A DNA stretch of 64,000 nt, from the NCBI GenBank assembly GCA_021234155.1, contig JAJEKV010000005.1:23199584-23263583 (forward strand), in the 5' to 3' direction. The DNA comes from Isoetes taiwanensis (lineage: Eukaryota; Streptophyta; Lycopodiopsida; Isoetales; Isoetaceae). Below, piece by piece: positions 1 to 10,384 of this stretch; within the stretch, counting starts at the first letter, position 1, and every line of letters starts with the position of its first letter. Made by a program: the position numbers and the translations under genes. Under the pieces are notes generated by a model that was not told the origin of the DNA, made no database searches, and was given only the letters and a program-made list of their open reading frames with translations.

Positions 1-556
1 GAACCTTCTAGGATTGTATATAAATCAAATACTCTTGCACTACAATAACTGATGCTAAATCTGGAAGGGCTTGGATCTACAATGCATGTTTGATAGGAAA
101 GAATATCTATATTCTATTATCGTGTTTTGGACAGACCATCAGGCCACCTCTGTTTAGAGCATTGTTTAGCATAGAAAAGTGTATAATTGCGTAGCTTTTT
201 CTTTAATACACTCAAGTATTTTATGTTTCCATACCACAATGAGATCTTAGGTATTATGTTCCTTCTCTCTTAAAACACATCAATTGGATGCTTGGGCACC
301 GAAAAGTAAAAATAAAAAATGGTAACTTACAACTCAGTGAACGGTCTATAAATACCTAGGTATAAGAGAAAATTAACTTCCAACCATAATATCTTCTATT
401 CTAAATTAGCATTTGAATTAATGGCACCTTCATCAATTCCACTACAATGCTTGCAATAAAAAGTCAAGTAAATTACCTATGAATCCTTACATCTTAGCAA
501 TAGTCTCTACACGTAACGACTTTTATTTTTCTATTTCCTGACAGATAGTTGCTAAA
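1..556. other. AT-rich non-coding stretch, nothing recognised
   Basis: No ORF of note, no RNA gene and no clear repeat pair was seen. The right edge is the Helitron-type terminus at 557-585, so part of this stretch may be the body of a non-autonomous Helitron whose 5' end I could not identify. Confidence 0.4.
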
Positions 557-585
557 GCCCGGCAACGCCGGGCACCATAACTAGT
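557..585 (+). mobile_element. Helitron 3' terminus
   Basis: A GC-rich hairpin (GCCCGG-CAACG-CCGGGC, 557-573) is followed after six bases by ACTAGT, with CTAGT ending at 585 and T next. This is the classic plant Helitron 3' end: a subterminal hairpin, a short spacer, CTRRT, and insertion between A and T. A near-identical ~40-bp end occurs in reverse at 35229-35268, which supports a dispersed family. Rep/helicase coding sequence is absent, so this is a non-autonomous copy. The 5' TC end was not located. Confidence 0.7.
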
Positions 586-589
586 TTTA

Positions 590-765
590 GTAGTAAACGT
601 TACCTAGCATCTCCACTTAAGTCTAATCAATAATATTTTTGTAGTAAACCGTTACCTGGCATCTCCACTTAAGTCGAATCAATAATATTTTTGTAGTAAA
701 CCGTTACCTGGCATCTCCACTTATAAATTAAATTAATAATATTTTTGTAGTAAAGACTGCACGTC
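590..765 (+). repeat. Tandem repeat, ~58-60 bp unit, about three copies
   Basis: The unit starts GTAGTAAACGTTACCTGGCA, continues TCTCCACTTAA, and ends in an AT-rich segment with AATATTTTTGTA. Three successive units start near 592, 645 and 702. Related units recur at 2010-2090 and 14157-14345, so this is a dispersed satellite-like block, adjoining the Helitron end here. Confidence 0.75.
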
Positions 766-1907
766 ATTCTGGTCCCATATCGAATAAGGAGCTGACACGT
801 GGCACACTTTCTTTTCCTGAAACTTGCCTAAAGTTGTCATTATCAACAAGTGTTTATTCAACTGTCCATTTATTTTTACAGTGCACAGTAAAAAATTTCC
901 AGAATATTAACAATTCAGGAATGTTGGGTAAGAAATATAGAAAGTCGAGTAAAAATATTAGAATGCACAGTAAAAGCTTTTGTATCCAACTTCACATAAA
1001 AAAAGCTTTACATCCAAAACAATTTACAGCAACAGGTCAAGAAAACTCCCATTTGTGGCTGGATCATCATCATCAACAATCAGCTTCCTCTGCTTTAAGA
1101 ACATTTGGAGCTAAGAATGAAACAAACCTTGCTAGAACCGCAGAACAAACCCATGCAAGGCAGAGAACAAGAAAAGCATGCCAAGAACACCATAAAACTT
1201 TCAAAGCTTCTTGAAATAAAAACTCTTTTGAAAATAATCTGGTCTTTAATGGCTCCAGGAAATGATCTGACTGCATAAGAAATTTTGAGTGCTCATAAAA
1301 ACTTTAGACAAAATGCAAAAGTCGGGGTAAATCTTTGCAGAGACGTCATATCTATTGAATCATTCTGTGAGTCTTCCGCAAGTCTGCACAATGAACCCAT
1401 AGAAACTGCAGTAGATTCAACAGCTGCAGCTAGACGCCTTTGCTCCAAAAAATATGAGAGCAGAGGATGCAAAATGAAAGGGCAAACTGTGGATTAATAG
1501 CCAAAAGAGTTTACAGCCAAAAAGAAACCTGAAAACCATAAAAACCTCGAATCTTTGGCCTTTTCGAGCTCCAAAACTAACACTACAAGATCAACACCAC
1601 CTTCAAAACAGTAAAAGTCGTTACAAGATATTCAAAGCAGCAGATCTACAAAACAATGCCAAATCTAGAAACCTTTCAATCTCCCTCTTCCAAAACTCAA
1701 GAAGCCGTCAAAAAATGCAAGGACCTACCGAAACACAAGGCGTTGGCTCACCAAGCTTGGGACATGGCCAGACAACAAACAAGAAGATTTAGTGGGACAT
1801 GGCCGGAGCACCATAGCCACAGCTGCGAAAAGGAGGAGAATATCTGAAACATGGATCTTTTATTGATGACGTGGTAGAATGACATGTGAGCAGCCTTCAC
1901 ATTGAGT
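766..1907. other. Non-coding stretch, no supported gene
   Basis: Short ORFs exist on both strands, but none has a recognisable domain, and composition is the same inside and outside them. I see no gene or mobile-element terminus in it. Confidence 0.4.
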
Positions 1908-2006
1908 GAAAGACCTTCTAGTTGCAATTCTGGGCTGTCAAGTGTGTCTCCACGCTCCGCGAGTGGGCACGCTTTCCAGCCCAGAATTGCAACTAACAGG
2001 TCTTTC
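1908..2006. repeat. Palindromic mini-element (~27-30 bp arms)
   Basis: The left arm (1908-1937) reads GAAAGACCT..TAGTTGCAATT, continuing CTGGGCTG. The right arm (1977-2006) is its reverse complement with two mismatches. The spacer is ~39 bp. The size and symmetry suit a small foldback or MITE-like insertion; no coding capacity. Confidence 0.65.
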
Positions 2007-2009
2007 CCT

Positions 2010-2108
2010 TATACGTAAACGTTACCTGGCATCTTTACTTAAATTAAATTAATAGTATTTGTGTAGTAAACGTTGGGTCAAAATCATGCGACATTTCACT
2101 TAAAATAA
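2010..2108 (+). repeat. Copies of the 58-bp repeat unit
   Basis: Holds the GTAAACGTTACCTGGCATC unit and the related GTAGTAAACGTTGGGTCAAA variant with CATGCGACATTTCACTTAA. The same two variants occur in the same order at 14210-14300, so the two stretches come from the same dispersed family. Confidence 0.6.
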
Positions 2109-2340
2109 ATTTTGGTGAGAGACTCGTCTGGAGGGGGAAAACTGGTCGAATGATAGATAGGCATATCTTTCATCACAACAGTGTATGAACATTTTGAAAA
2201 ATATCTAAAGGGCTAGTCAACCACACCAATTTGGTCTGACTACCAACTAATAATAATAAAGGGGACCTGCCATAGGAGCAACCCAAGCCCCTTTAAGATG
2301 GCGTAAAATAAGAAAGGCAAATAGGAGGCAACGTGCGAAA

Positions 2341-2403
2341 GTTTATCACCGGGATGAAAAACCCCGTCCTTTCGGGTTTTCGAGGAAAATCCTAATGATA
2401 AAC
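2341..2403 (-). other. Conserved stem-loop (LINE-type 3' structure)
   Basis: The outer stem GTTTATCA/TGATAAAC is perfect. The inner stem is AAAACCC/GGGGTTTT. On the minus strand the motif TCGAAAACCC ... GGGGTTTTT ... CCCGG matches the element at 26531-26601, where the outer stem has a different sequence yet still pairs perfectly. Confidence 0.6.
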
Positions 2404-2963
2404 CTTCGCCCGATGGCTCCAAAGGAAAAGCCTGGGCCATCAAAGTGGAGATCATTGATGAAAAAGTCGAGGAAGCACAAGATGGAGGTCGCAAATAAGA
2501 CGATTCCTCTCGAACCCAACACGAGAGCCATAACGAACAAAATGCATTAGACATTAGAATAGAATAGGAGGGAAGTAACTCAAAAAAGTTCGAGTTCCCC
2601 ACAGTTGGATGAGATGGCCTGAAAAGAAACAACGTAAAAAGAAGCACGTAACTCAAAAATATAAGCCATCACGCCGGCTCGGCGAAACCCCCCACGGAGG
2701 CTGGTCCATAACAAATCACAATCCTTCAATAATAGAAGGGGCTGGTCACGCGAGCCACGCGATATAACATCATACAGCAAAACCACATAACCTCTCAAAC
2801 ACAGAGGGGTTATACACGCGTGCCACACGAGAAATGACAAATACTTCAAGAATAAAAAAGGGGCTGGTCACGCAAGCCACGCGACATAACATCATATCTT
2901 AAAACAACATAACCTCTCAAATACAGAGGGGCTGGTCACGCGAGCCACGCGAGTCACGCGAGC

Positions 2964-3028
2964 CCAACAACGTATATATAGCCTCGTCTCTCCCCAAAAT
3001 GGCGATCCGACGGTGTCGTATCGCATGC
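2964..3028 (-). promoter_or_regulatory. TATA-type promoter-like module, copy 1 of 4
   Basis: Minus strand: a GACACCGTCGGATCGCCATT block, then GGGGAGAGACGAGG and CTATATATA. The same order is found at 14085-14145, and a diverged version with CTATATTAGG occurs at 19547-19623 and 25905-25978. Conservation of the upstream block, TATA element and spacing suggests the 5' promoter of a non-LTR retroelement family. This is inferred from sequence only. Confidence 0.45.
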
Positions 3029-3062
3029 ATTTTGGTGAGAGACTCGTCTGGAGGGGGAAAAC

Positions 3063-3760
3063 CAGCCGATCAAAAGAGAACTTCCATTTCAAAGCCTAGG
3101 GTGATGAGACAGGGATATCAAGTCAGTATTGGCACAAAAGGAAGATGGTGTAGAACAATAGGTAAGGGTGGATCTAAAAAGGAAGAAAAGAAGAGTTAAA
3201 TACATTAAGGAAAGGGAATAAAGACAACAATTCATCAAGATTAAAAATGCTAAAAAAGTCAACACTAGGCTTAGGTGCTACCAATATAAGTTCCGAGCAA
3301 AACCAAGTTTGAGGTGTTATAAACATAATAGACTATAACAATCTAAGTAGACTATTTAAGGCGGCTTCGATAGTAAAAACCAACTAGTATCAACTAGTAT
3401 AAACCAACAATAGTAAGAAACAATATCTAAATGGGATGGTGTCAAGCATATGTGGGTGAAAAATATCACGTTACTATAGAAAAAACGTATAAACCAATAA
3501 AACACAATATCCTAAGTTGGTAACAAACGTCCATGGCGCAAAAAAGACAAGGTAAATTAGAAAAATATATTCAAAAGAACAGAAACAAACGTATTAAAAA
3601 AGAAAAGGAAAATAGAAACAAATATACTCGAAAAGAAAATATATTTGAAAGGAAATAGAAACGAATGTACTTAAAAGAAAACAAACTATGTCAACACATG
3701 AATTTGAACCCGTCAGCACAAGTTAAAGAGCATTGCATGCTAACCATTATTACCCATAAG
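3063..3760. other. A-rich non-coding flank with a tRNA-like SINE head
   Basis: A-rich sequence with poorly conserved repeats of an ATATTCAAAAGAA type. On the minus strand at about 3690-3757 there is a tRNA-like pair of Pol III boxes, an A-box-like TGGTTAGCATGC and a B-box-like GGGTTCAAATTC ~25 bp apart, reminiscent of a tRNA-derived SINE head. The 9.46 kb DNA transposon inserted immediately beside it. No protein gene is supported. Confidence 0.3.
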
Positions 3761-3782
3761 GGGTAAAAGCACGCTGTGGTGT
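3761..3782 (+). repeat. Left terminal inverted repeat of the 9.46 kb transposon
   Basis: GGGTAAAAGCACGCTGTGGT plus GT; pairs with 13199-13220 with one mismatch (G/A at position 16). It is preceded by AAG. Confidence 0.75.
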
Positions 3783-3993
3783 ATCAAAAACGCGCATTTT
3801 GACGCCACATTTTTGGCACCACCTTTGTGGTAGAATCGGGTGGTGCATGCATACCGAAGCGGAGATTGCGGGAGTGCGAATTAATGAGCGTCGATTATTT
3901 TGAATTTTGCCACGTCATTGTCCCTCATTTTGAATTAAGAAATAATCACCTCTTCTTCTGTTTTTTTTACCACTTCTTGCCGATTGAACCCTA

Positions 3994-4620
3994 ATGGAGT
4001 CAGAATTGAATGCCACTGGTTACACGATGAATCCTCTCCTCAAACAAGAGATTGTGCCCCATGAAGATCTAGAGAAGCTTTGGGGTGACAGAGTTCCAAA
4101 TCAATCTGGCTACAGGTATTTCCCCCCAAATGTTTTTGTTCAAACTGAAAAATTAAGGCATATGTTTTCTTGTACAGGTTGAAGAATCTGAGCAATGAAC
4201 AATACAAAGAGTTCATGCAAATTTACAAAAGAATTACAGGGAAGCCACATACATGGGGTGGAATGGCTCCCCGAACCCCGGCAAAGGGCTTATTATCTGC
4301 ATATAAAAAGGGAGGTCATTAATTGGAAGAGCTTCTGGATTATTATAAAACTCCCCGATGAGAAAGCAGAGGCCAATTCTTCTAGACCCAAGAGAAAGCA
4401 TAGGCAAATCCAACCCCACGGGAGGAAAATAGTAAAAGTGACAGGGATGATGAAGATGATAGGGAAAAAAACCGAATCAGTTCCTCTAGACCACACATTC
4501 AATCTGAACTCACAATCAAAAACAGTAAAAGCAGAGCAATGTTCTCGAGACCAAAACATGCCATTGCGGGTATGTTCAATTATTAGTTGTGTTACAAATG
4601 AAAAAATCTCAAGCTTGACC
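3994..4620 (+). pseudogene. First exons of a transposon-borne gene, disrupted
   Basis: ATG at 3994 opens a reading frame that splices plausibly: donor CAG|GTATTT near 4116, pyrimidine-rich tract, acceptor TTGTACAG near 4178. This gives a continuous protein with EQYKEFMQIYKRITG and TWGGMAPRTPAKGLLSAYKK. The frame then meets TAA and TGA on either side of LEELLDYYKTP, after which a shifted frame continues with a basic, charged segment to about 4620. I do not recognise the domain. The splice-site quality and amphipathic composition argue for a genuine former exon set; the stops argue for decay. It probably belongs to the same transcription unit as the coiled-coil exon at 5370-5860. Confidence 0.4.
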
Positions 4621-4795
4621 TAGATTGTTTCTATCAACACAGAAAAGGTAACCTCAAATCCACTTCAAGAATCAGGTATGTCTACTACCATTTTGCATCA
4701 TGTTGGCCGTATTGTCATGTTGTATCTCTATGATGCCATCTGTGGGGCATTTCATGCAATGGATGCCAGAATGATAGATGAGGTATGTGTGGTCT

Positions 4796-5205
4796 GGTGA
4801 GTGGTGAGTTGTTGGCATCCACCATGTCCCACACCACACCCCACCATCTCCCACCACTACACTCTACCATCTCCCACCACCACACTCCACCATGTCCCAC
4901 ACTCCACCACCACCACCACCACACCACACCACCGGACTCCACCATGTCCCACACCACACCCCACCACCACACTCCACTACCACCACACCACACCACCACA
5001 CTCCCACCATGTCCCACACCCCTCCACCACACTCCACCACCACCACCACCACACCCCCACCACCACACACCACCATGTCCCACACCACACTCCACCACCA
5101 CCACACCACACCACATACTCCACCACCACCACCACACCCCACCACACACCACCACCACACTTCACCACCCTGCACAATGTCCCACCACTCCTTGCTACCA
5201 CCACA
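4796..5205 (+). repeat. CCA/CACA-rich degenerate array
   Basis: About 400 bp of CCACCACAC, CTCCACCATG and TCCCACACCACA permutations on the plus strand. It is directly followed (5206-5310) by a GTGTGGTGTG stretch, so the unit can fold back on itself. Large open frames here in every phase (His/Pro/Thr-rich on plus, Gly/Val/Trp-rich on minus) are composition artefacts, not genes. Confidence 0.85.
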
Positions 5206-5369
5206 GCGTGTTGTGTGGTGTGTACTGTGCAGCGTATATTGTGTGGTGTGTGGTATGTGGTGGTGTGTAGAGAGTACCTTGTGTTGTGTGGTGTGTGATT
5301 GTGGTCTTCCATCGCGACGCGGGCTTACTATGTTAGGAGGTCGACATATACGTAGTGATTTGTTTTGCA

Positions 5370-5860
5370 GACTATGGCAGACTTGTGAAGGAATGGTTGG
5401 CTGCAACATCAGCTAGGTTTGATAGATGCAAGCAACGATTACAAGCAAACGAGGATAGGAAAAATGACATCAAAAGAAAGATTGAGTTGATGGAGCGTAA
5501 AGCATCAGAAATTAGAGCTGATTTGCACATATGACAATCAATCATGACAAAGAAATCTGAAAGCGATAGAGGGTGTTCTAAGTTGTAACCTAAAGGATGA
5601 AGAGCTAAATGGTACAGTGTTGCCCGGGCTGAATCAATTAAATAAGGAACTAGCGAAACTCGAAATTGAGCTAAAGGCATGTGAAGACTTACATCGCTAC
5701 AAACCGCAACCTCGAATGCAAAGATTTGAGATTTTTTCCGAGCGTAGTGGTCATGACACTCCTTTAGATCCCCGCACTTCCAATGCTTCCCGAGGCGCAT
5801 CGAAGAGGGTGATGAAGGTTGTCCATTTTGTGGACGTTATGTCCGAAATGGGAGGGTAAA
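5370..5860 (+). pseudogene. Coiled-coil exon of the transposon gene, frameshifted
   Basis: After an acceptor-like TTTTGCAG near 5370, one frame reads YGRLVKEWLAATSARFD and a charged heptad-like helix (RCKQRLQANEDRKND..IELMERKASEIRADL). It then meets TGA at about 5533. A second frame continues the helical character (LNQLNKELAKLEIELKACED) and a tail to 5857. A one-base shift near 5540-5570 would rejoin them. The predicted product is an alpha-helical, coiled-coil protein of unknown role; no catalytic domain is visible. It lies between the first exons and the FCP1-like ORF on the same strand. Confidence 0.4.
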
Positions 5861-6149
5861 ATGTTGCCGCCAGATAGCGAGAATGCGCTTACCAATATCA
5901 TATTCCATGTCTATCACACCATTTGAGGTAAATATTATCATCTCTAACCCTCGTCTAAAGACTCTATTGATTTTGAATTTGTTTTGCAGATACTTTAGAA
6001 CCTGCGGCAGCCCTAGTTGTGCCCACATTATGACTGAGACATGGCTTTTGGCTTTTGGTGTTCGAGTGGTACCACAAGAACCAATAGACACAAGTAAGTG
6101 CCTTAACTAATGTTTACTGATGTTGTCACAGTCCTACTCGACTTAGTGT

Positions 6150-7298
6150 TTGCGTAATGCGAAATTTGAGACCAAGGATATCCAACAGTTATCCACGCCT
6201 CGATCAGTTATGAGACTGCAAGATACCTTCCGGGTGTACCTAGAATTCACCCCATTTGATACTTCTAAGTCAATCCCAGTTGCTGACAGCGTAGAGACTC
6301 CAAAACGACATTTGGATAGTGAACTGAATGCAGTCGTATCGAGTAAGTACCGATGCCACATACATGATTTATTTTTTTTTGTATTTTTCTGTGGTCTTTC
6401 CCATTTCAATTATGTTACAGAGATAGACGCTACTGCAACTGGAAGCCATCACGAAGAGATTCCTAGTGCATCTGTTTTAGGGGGGAAAATTAATTCCCTT
6501 GAGATTCATTCTGCACGGGATCCTTCACCAAAAAAAAGTTTTGGTGCTGAACATGAGGCAAATGCGGATGCAGGTGATGAAGTTGACAAAGAAACCCCTC
6601 CTAGACAAGATGCAGACTGCTCAACGAGTCCAATACAACCTCAACCAAGAAAAACCAAGCGATTAACTGAAATTCTCCTTGTTCTGGATTTTAATGGGAT
6701 TTTAGGCAAGTTTTATGACTTGAAAGAGAGGATCCCTGCATCGGCCGAGCCAGAAGTGACCCTCCAGAAATTGAACCTTGAAAAGGCAGCAGTTTCTAGG
6801 CCTGGATTACAGGAGTTCTTAGAATGGTGTACATCAAAATTTGAGATTACATTGTGGCCCAGCATGGCTAAGAGTAATGTTGACTTGTTGATGAGAAAGT
6901 TGCTGCAGGAATATAAGGGCAGATTTCTTTTTATTTGGAATTATGATGATTGCACCAACACAAAATTAAAAGTGGTTAATAAGCCAATTTTCCTTAAGGA
7001 TCTGTCCAAAGTGTACCAGAAATACTGGAAATACCAAGTGAAAAACACATTTTTGATAGATGATAGCAGATATAAGGGTTCTGCCAACCAGTCGAACACA
7101 ATGATATGTCCAAATAGTTTTGCTCCCGACAGGTTGGATTCCAATTTCCTTTTGGAGCAACTCAAACCATGGCTTGAAGGACTTCTGGCTGCAGAAAGTG
7201 TGCCAGCTTATGTGAAGGAACATCAAATGTGGAACATGTGGGATTCTGAAGAGTCGCACAACTGCATGAAAATGCTCGACAAGTATTTTCATAAATGA
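6150..7298 (+). CDS. FCP1/SCP-like (NLI-interacting) phosphatase-fold protein, transposon-borne
   Basis: 382 codons are open from the ATG at 6150, but a canonical intron is likely inside (GTAAGTACC donor near 6342, TTATGTTACAG acceptor near 6420), so the true product is shorter. From about residue 175 the HAD-type FCP1 homology domain is recognisable: LLVLDFNGILG (nucleophile loop), SRPGLQEFLEWC, FEITLWPSMAKSNVD, then KPIFLKDLSKVY and FLIDDSRYK. In active FCP1/SCP enzymes the loop is DxDx(T/V); here the second Asp is Asn (DFNG), so hydrolysis of phospho-Ser/Thr is doubtful. Plants have other HAD proteins with a similar D-x-N-G loop. The N-terminal ~170 residues are low-complexity. It lies 84 bp upstream of the Ulp1-like gene and may share its transcript. 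Cargo captured by a DNA transposon is my interpretation. Confidence 0.65.
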   Translation: MRNAKFETKDIQQLSTPRSVMRLQDTFRVYLEFTPFDTSKSIPVADSVETPKRHLDSELNAVVSSKYRCHIHDLFFFVFFCGLSHFNYVTEIDATATGSHHEEIPSASVLGGKINSLEIHSARDPSPKKSFGAEHEANADAGDEVDKETPPRQDADCSTSPIQPQPRKTKRLTEILLVLDFNGILGKFYDLKERIPASAEPEVTLQKLNLEKAAVSRPGLQEFLEWCTSKFEITLWPSMAKSNVDLLMRKLLQEYKGRFLFIWNYDDCTNTKLKVVNKPIFLKDLSKVYQKYWKYQVKNTFLIDDSRYKGSANQSNTMICPNSFAPDRLDSNFLLEQLKPWLEGLLAAESVPAYVKEHQMWNMWDSEESHNCMKMLDKYFHK

Positions 7299-7381
7299 AT
7301 CTTGTAAAACTCTTTGAAAGTCAATATAAGTAAAAAAAATTCTATGATATGTGTTGTACTTTTTCAATTTAAAATATTTGA

Positions 7382-8160
7382 ATGGATTGTGAGCAAATGT
7401 TTTCGTGTGTATTTAGAACTAGAGATGATAGAGCTTCGGCAGTCCCTGTCTATCTAAAGCCACATACACATTTGGAAGTAGTGCTGAGTGGAACTGAAAC
7501 TCTCGTGATTAGCTCCACCGACATCAAAATTTTGGAAGCTGATACGCAGTGGTTCAATGATCAATTGATCCTCCTCTTCTCAAGGTGATACTTTCATCTG
7601 ACTTGTGATCATCAGGATTGTGGCATCATATGCATATGTTTGCAGATACATGGAATACTACTTGATGCTCCAAGGAATGAGCCATCCCTTTCATTTCTTT
7701 GACCCTCTTTTTCACTCGACATTGTCCAAGGACACAAATAGTTACAAAACAATAAGAAAACATGTGAATCTGGATAAGTGCCAGTACATGTTTTTGCCTG
7801 CTTGTGATGGACATCACTGGACCTGTTTTCTGATTGTACGCCACGCGTGTCTCGCACAGAGATATAAACCAGGGATATATCACTTTGATAGCTCGGGCTT
7901 GCATGGAAGAAGCAGGCATATTGAGATGTTAGTGCTTGCTCATTGCATTTTGCTGTTGTGGCACAATGACAACAAACTTTGAATGCAGGTTCCTAGAATT
8001 GCTTTGACACAATAATTTCAGCTTTACAACCTCAGATGTGAAAATTTCCAGAATGCCTCTTCAAACCGATGGTTATTCATGTGGCCCTGCCATATGTTCG
8101 TTTATGCACAAATTTGTGAGGGGAAAGGAGTGAATATATTGTTGTCTGATCTAGTAAGTC
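7382..8160 (+). pseudogene. Ulp1/SENP-type (C48) cysteine protease, spliced and disrupted
   Basis: Three exon-like blocks carry the Ulp1 signature in order. Block one has TQWFNDQLI, the usual substrate-groove W-x-[ND]-D; donor AAG|GTGATA near 7587, acceptor TTTGCAG near 7645. Block two has HHWTCFLIV (catalytic His) and IYHFDSSG (catalytic Asp). Block three has MPLQTDGYSCGPAICSFM (oxyanion Gln and catalytic Cys, near 8056-8110). A TGA interrupts the third block shortly after its acceptor, and the frame closes just after RGK, although a one-base shift would continue GVNILLSDL. SUMO-type protease domains are recurrent passengers of plant DNA transposons (Mutator- and CACTA-type). All catalytic residues are still present, but the nonsense change suggests this copy is dead. 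Confidence 0.65.
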
Positions 8161-9025
8161 AACTCAAATGCAGCAGACAAACTAAACTCTGTTATTGACA
8201 AAGTGTGGTTAACTGCAGGTTGTGGACATTTCAGACTAAGATCTAGTTGATGTTAGAGTGTTCATGCTTGAAATTTTAAGATTAGAAGCAACAAAAGCTG
8301 GAACTGAAAGGAACATATGTATTGGGAAGTATGTAAGTGCATGAGTCACCTCGTACTTTAAATCACTGTATATCTTTCTTATGTACATAATTGTTATTGT
8401 ATCTCGATTCATTTGAATGAAAATTCATATTCAATTCATCTCACAAACAAAGGAATCAAGTGTTCAGAAGAATTCAAATCTTCAAAAGAAATCAACACAA
8501 ACTCATTTTCACAGCTGAAGCACAAAACTTCAGATGAGTAGAGGTTTTACATTTCATCATCATCAGAAAGAACTTCGTGTAAATTCTGTAAAATTTTCTC
8601 CTCATCTAAAGGATCCAGCCTATATACAGTCCTGTTTTGACGTTTAGTTGGTGGCATGTGAAGTCTGATTGCACAGATCTATGTTGTGAATACTATGCCT
8701 AAGGCGTCTTTACTGCAAAGATCATAGCTGACGGTTGATCTTGCGCCCTTCTTGTAATACATACCTTCTATGACACTATCACCGGCGAGCTACCATGTCC
8801 ATTGAGTTGGAAGTCTTTCTCCACTATCCATTTTGGTTTTGTTCACATCAGAATCCAAAATTCAGAACCCTCATCATTCCCTTTCGGAGCAACGACGGCA
8901 AAATTATCACCAACTCTAAGTGCCTCTGCTAACATCGTGGGATTGGAGGAGAACAAGGACCTACTGGATTTACGGTCCTCAATGTCAGCATGCACATTGG
9001 AGGATGGTACAATAACTTGAAGTTT
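8161..9025. other. Intergenic region of the transposon, no supported gene
   Basis: Lies between the convergent protease gene (plus) and transposase-like gene (minus). AT-rich with short ORFs lacking domains. Presumably 3' untranslated sequence of both genes. Confidence 0.4.
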
Positions 9026-10240
9026 TCAATCATCAACATAGTGCTTGTTCACACAACTGTCCCACATGCCATCCAAGCAATAGTTGCAGAAGCATGAAAG
9101 TTCCCTCGTGTGCAACTGCAATGGAGATTCAAGATTGAATGCATGTACACAATGGATCTGCCTAGTGTCCAAAATCCTTTCTGCACCCCATGCTTTCTTT
9201 TTATCTATATCCTCCACCTTGACTTCCCAAAAGAACCTTTTTATATTCTTCCTCTTACTGGTTTCAGAGGTGTTCATCCACTCGGATGTTCCACAAGTAA
9301 ACATCTCTTCGGCAACTTCTACCACTTCATGAGCATTACCCAAATTTATGCTGCTGTATTTTAATTGCAGTTGTCTTAACCATCTCTTCAACTCAGCAGC
9401 TTTGCCATCGTGTTCACCTTTCCCGTGGTTAGAACAAAAAAAATTCCGCATCATATAGACATTAGTGTCGTTTGTATACCTAGCCACAAAGTAAAGTGGT
9501 CTAGAAGCCTTGAATTGAGATGCTGCACCATCTAAAAACACATAATGTCTCTTTGGCACCCTTCCTTTCTGCTCCAGATATTTGTGGTACTTCATGAAGC
9601 AGTGTTGCACGAACAAAGTATCGTGTTCCCTATCATCTAATACATAGTAATGTGTTTCCTTGATAATCTCATCCGCCAATCGAAGTCGCATCGATATGTT
9701 ATTTGAACCAAAATGGTAATCTGGTTATTGACCCAGTGCATCGACTGCACCTCCTCTTGTTCCTTGAATGTATAGTTCTCTGCAAAATCCACTACCAAAA
9801 GACATGCATCTGCTAGGAGATTCTCCAGAAGCTCCTTAAATTGTTTTGCCTGCCATTGGTACCTGAAATTATGCAGTGGAAAGATTTCTAGATGCTCTTT
9901 TCGGTTTATCCGTAAGCTCCTTGGGTATGTCTCATTGTAATCGATGAGTCGGGCCTCCTACCGTAACTCGAGACGTTGTCTTTTTTCATAGTCAATGTAC
10001 TCCCATTTCACTTTCCCTCAGCATCGCCACTTTCTTCCATGGGACAGGTCTGAAACTTCTTGATTCCACACAGCTCACAATCTCCAACAAGCTTCCTGTA
10101 CTTGCAATTTTATGCTGGTGTGCCCTGCATTGACCAAGTTCATGTGATCTACAAACATCGCAGGTGCAAGTGCAATTCTTCGGATGTTTGGTTCTCATCC
10201 CATTGAGTCCACCCACTAGCATTTGCATCCTCACGTCTTT
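9026..10240 (-). pseudogene. Transposase-like protein, catalytic C-terminal part, frameshifted
   Basis: Read on the minus strand. The first part (about 10234-10090) is Cys/His-rich (TCTCDVCRSHELGQC), likely zinc binding. After a frame change comes EYIDYEKRQRLEL and LVVDFAENYTFKEQEEVQSM with HWVNNQIT. After another one-base shift near 9690 the frame carries HYYVLDDREHDTLFVQH, HYVFLDGAASQFKASRPL, FCSNHGKGEHDGKAAELK and a C-terminal tail with a Cys cluster. The order DF-x-ENY / DG-x-x-SQFK / HGKG-x-x-DG recurs in uncharacterised eukaryotic transposon proteins as I remember them, and its acidic residues make it a candidate DDE/RNase H-like nuclease core. It lies inside TIRs, so transposase is the natural reading. 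At least two frameshifts and one stop break it. Confidence 0.5.
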
Positions 10241-10384
10241 AATGCAACAAAGAACTATTGAAGTCCTTCAATTTCAACAACAAACCAGGGTTTTAGCTTC
10301 TCAAAAGCTCGAAGATGAATCTTAATTTCTGGATGTTGGTCCAGAAACCTCTTGAACAATAGCATCTGCATGAAATGAACACTA

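Larger units (their letters stand above)
2109..3062 (-). mobile_element. ~0.9 kb retroposon flanked by 34-bp direct repeats
   Basis: A 34-bp direct repeat (2109-2142 and 3029-3062, key core GAGAGACTCGTCTGGAGG) brackets 886 bp. On the minus strand the insert opens with a promoter-like module containing CTATATATA. It then holds degenerate internal repeats (GCGTGACCAGCCCC repeated with AGAGGTTATGT), a stem-loop (2341-2403) shared with the LINE 3' end at 26531-26601, and a (TTA)n run near 2247-2262. The long target-like duplication, 5' promoter and LINE-type 3' hairpin suggest a non-autonomous retroposon mobilised by that LINE family. About 100 bp lie between the TTA run and the downstream repeat, so the exact 3' end is uncertain. 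No convincing protein is encoded. Confidence 0.5.

Noticed and set aside
834-1214. 126-codon ORF on the plus strand
   Set aside because: No domain, unremarkable composition, AT-rich surroundings identical inside and outside; not supported as a gene.
4715-5416. Long overlapping ORFs on both strands rich in His/Pro/Thr or Gly/Val/Trp
   Set aside because: They are open in almost every frame because the DNA is a CCA/CACA array; no domain and no codon bias.
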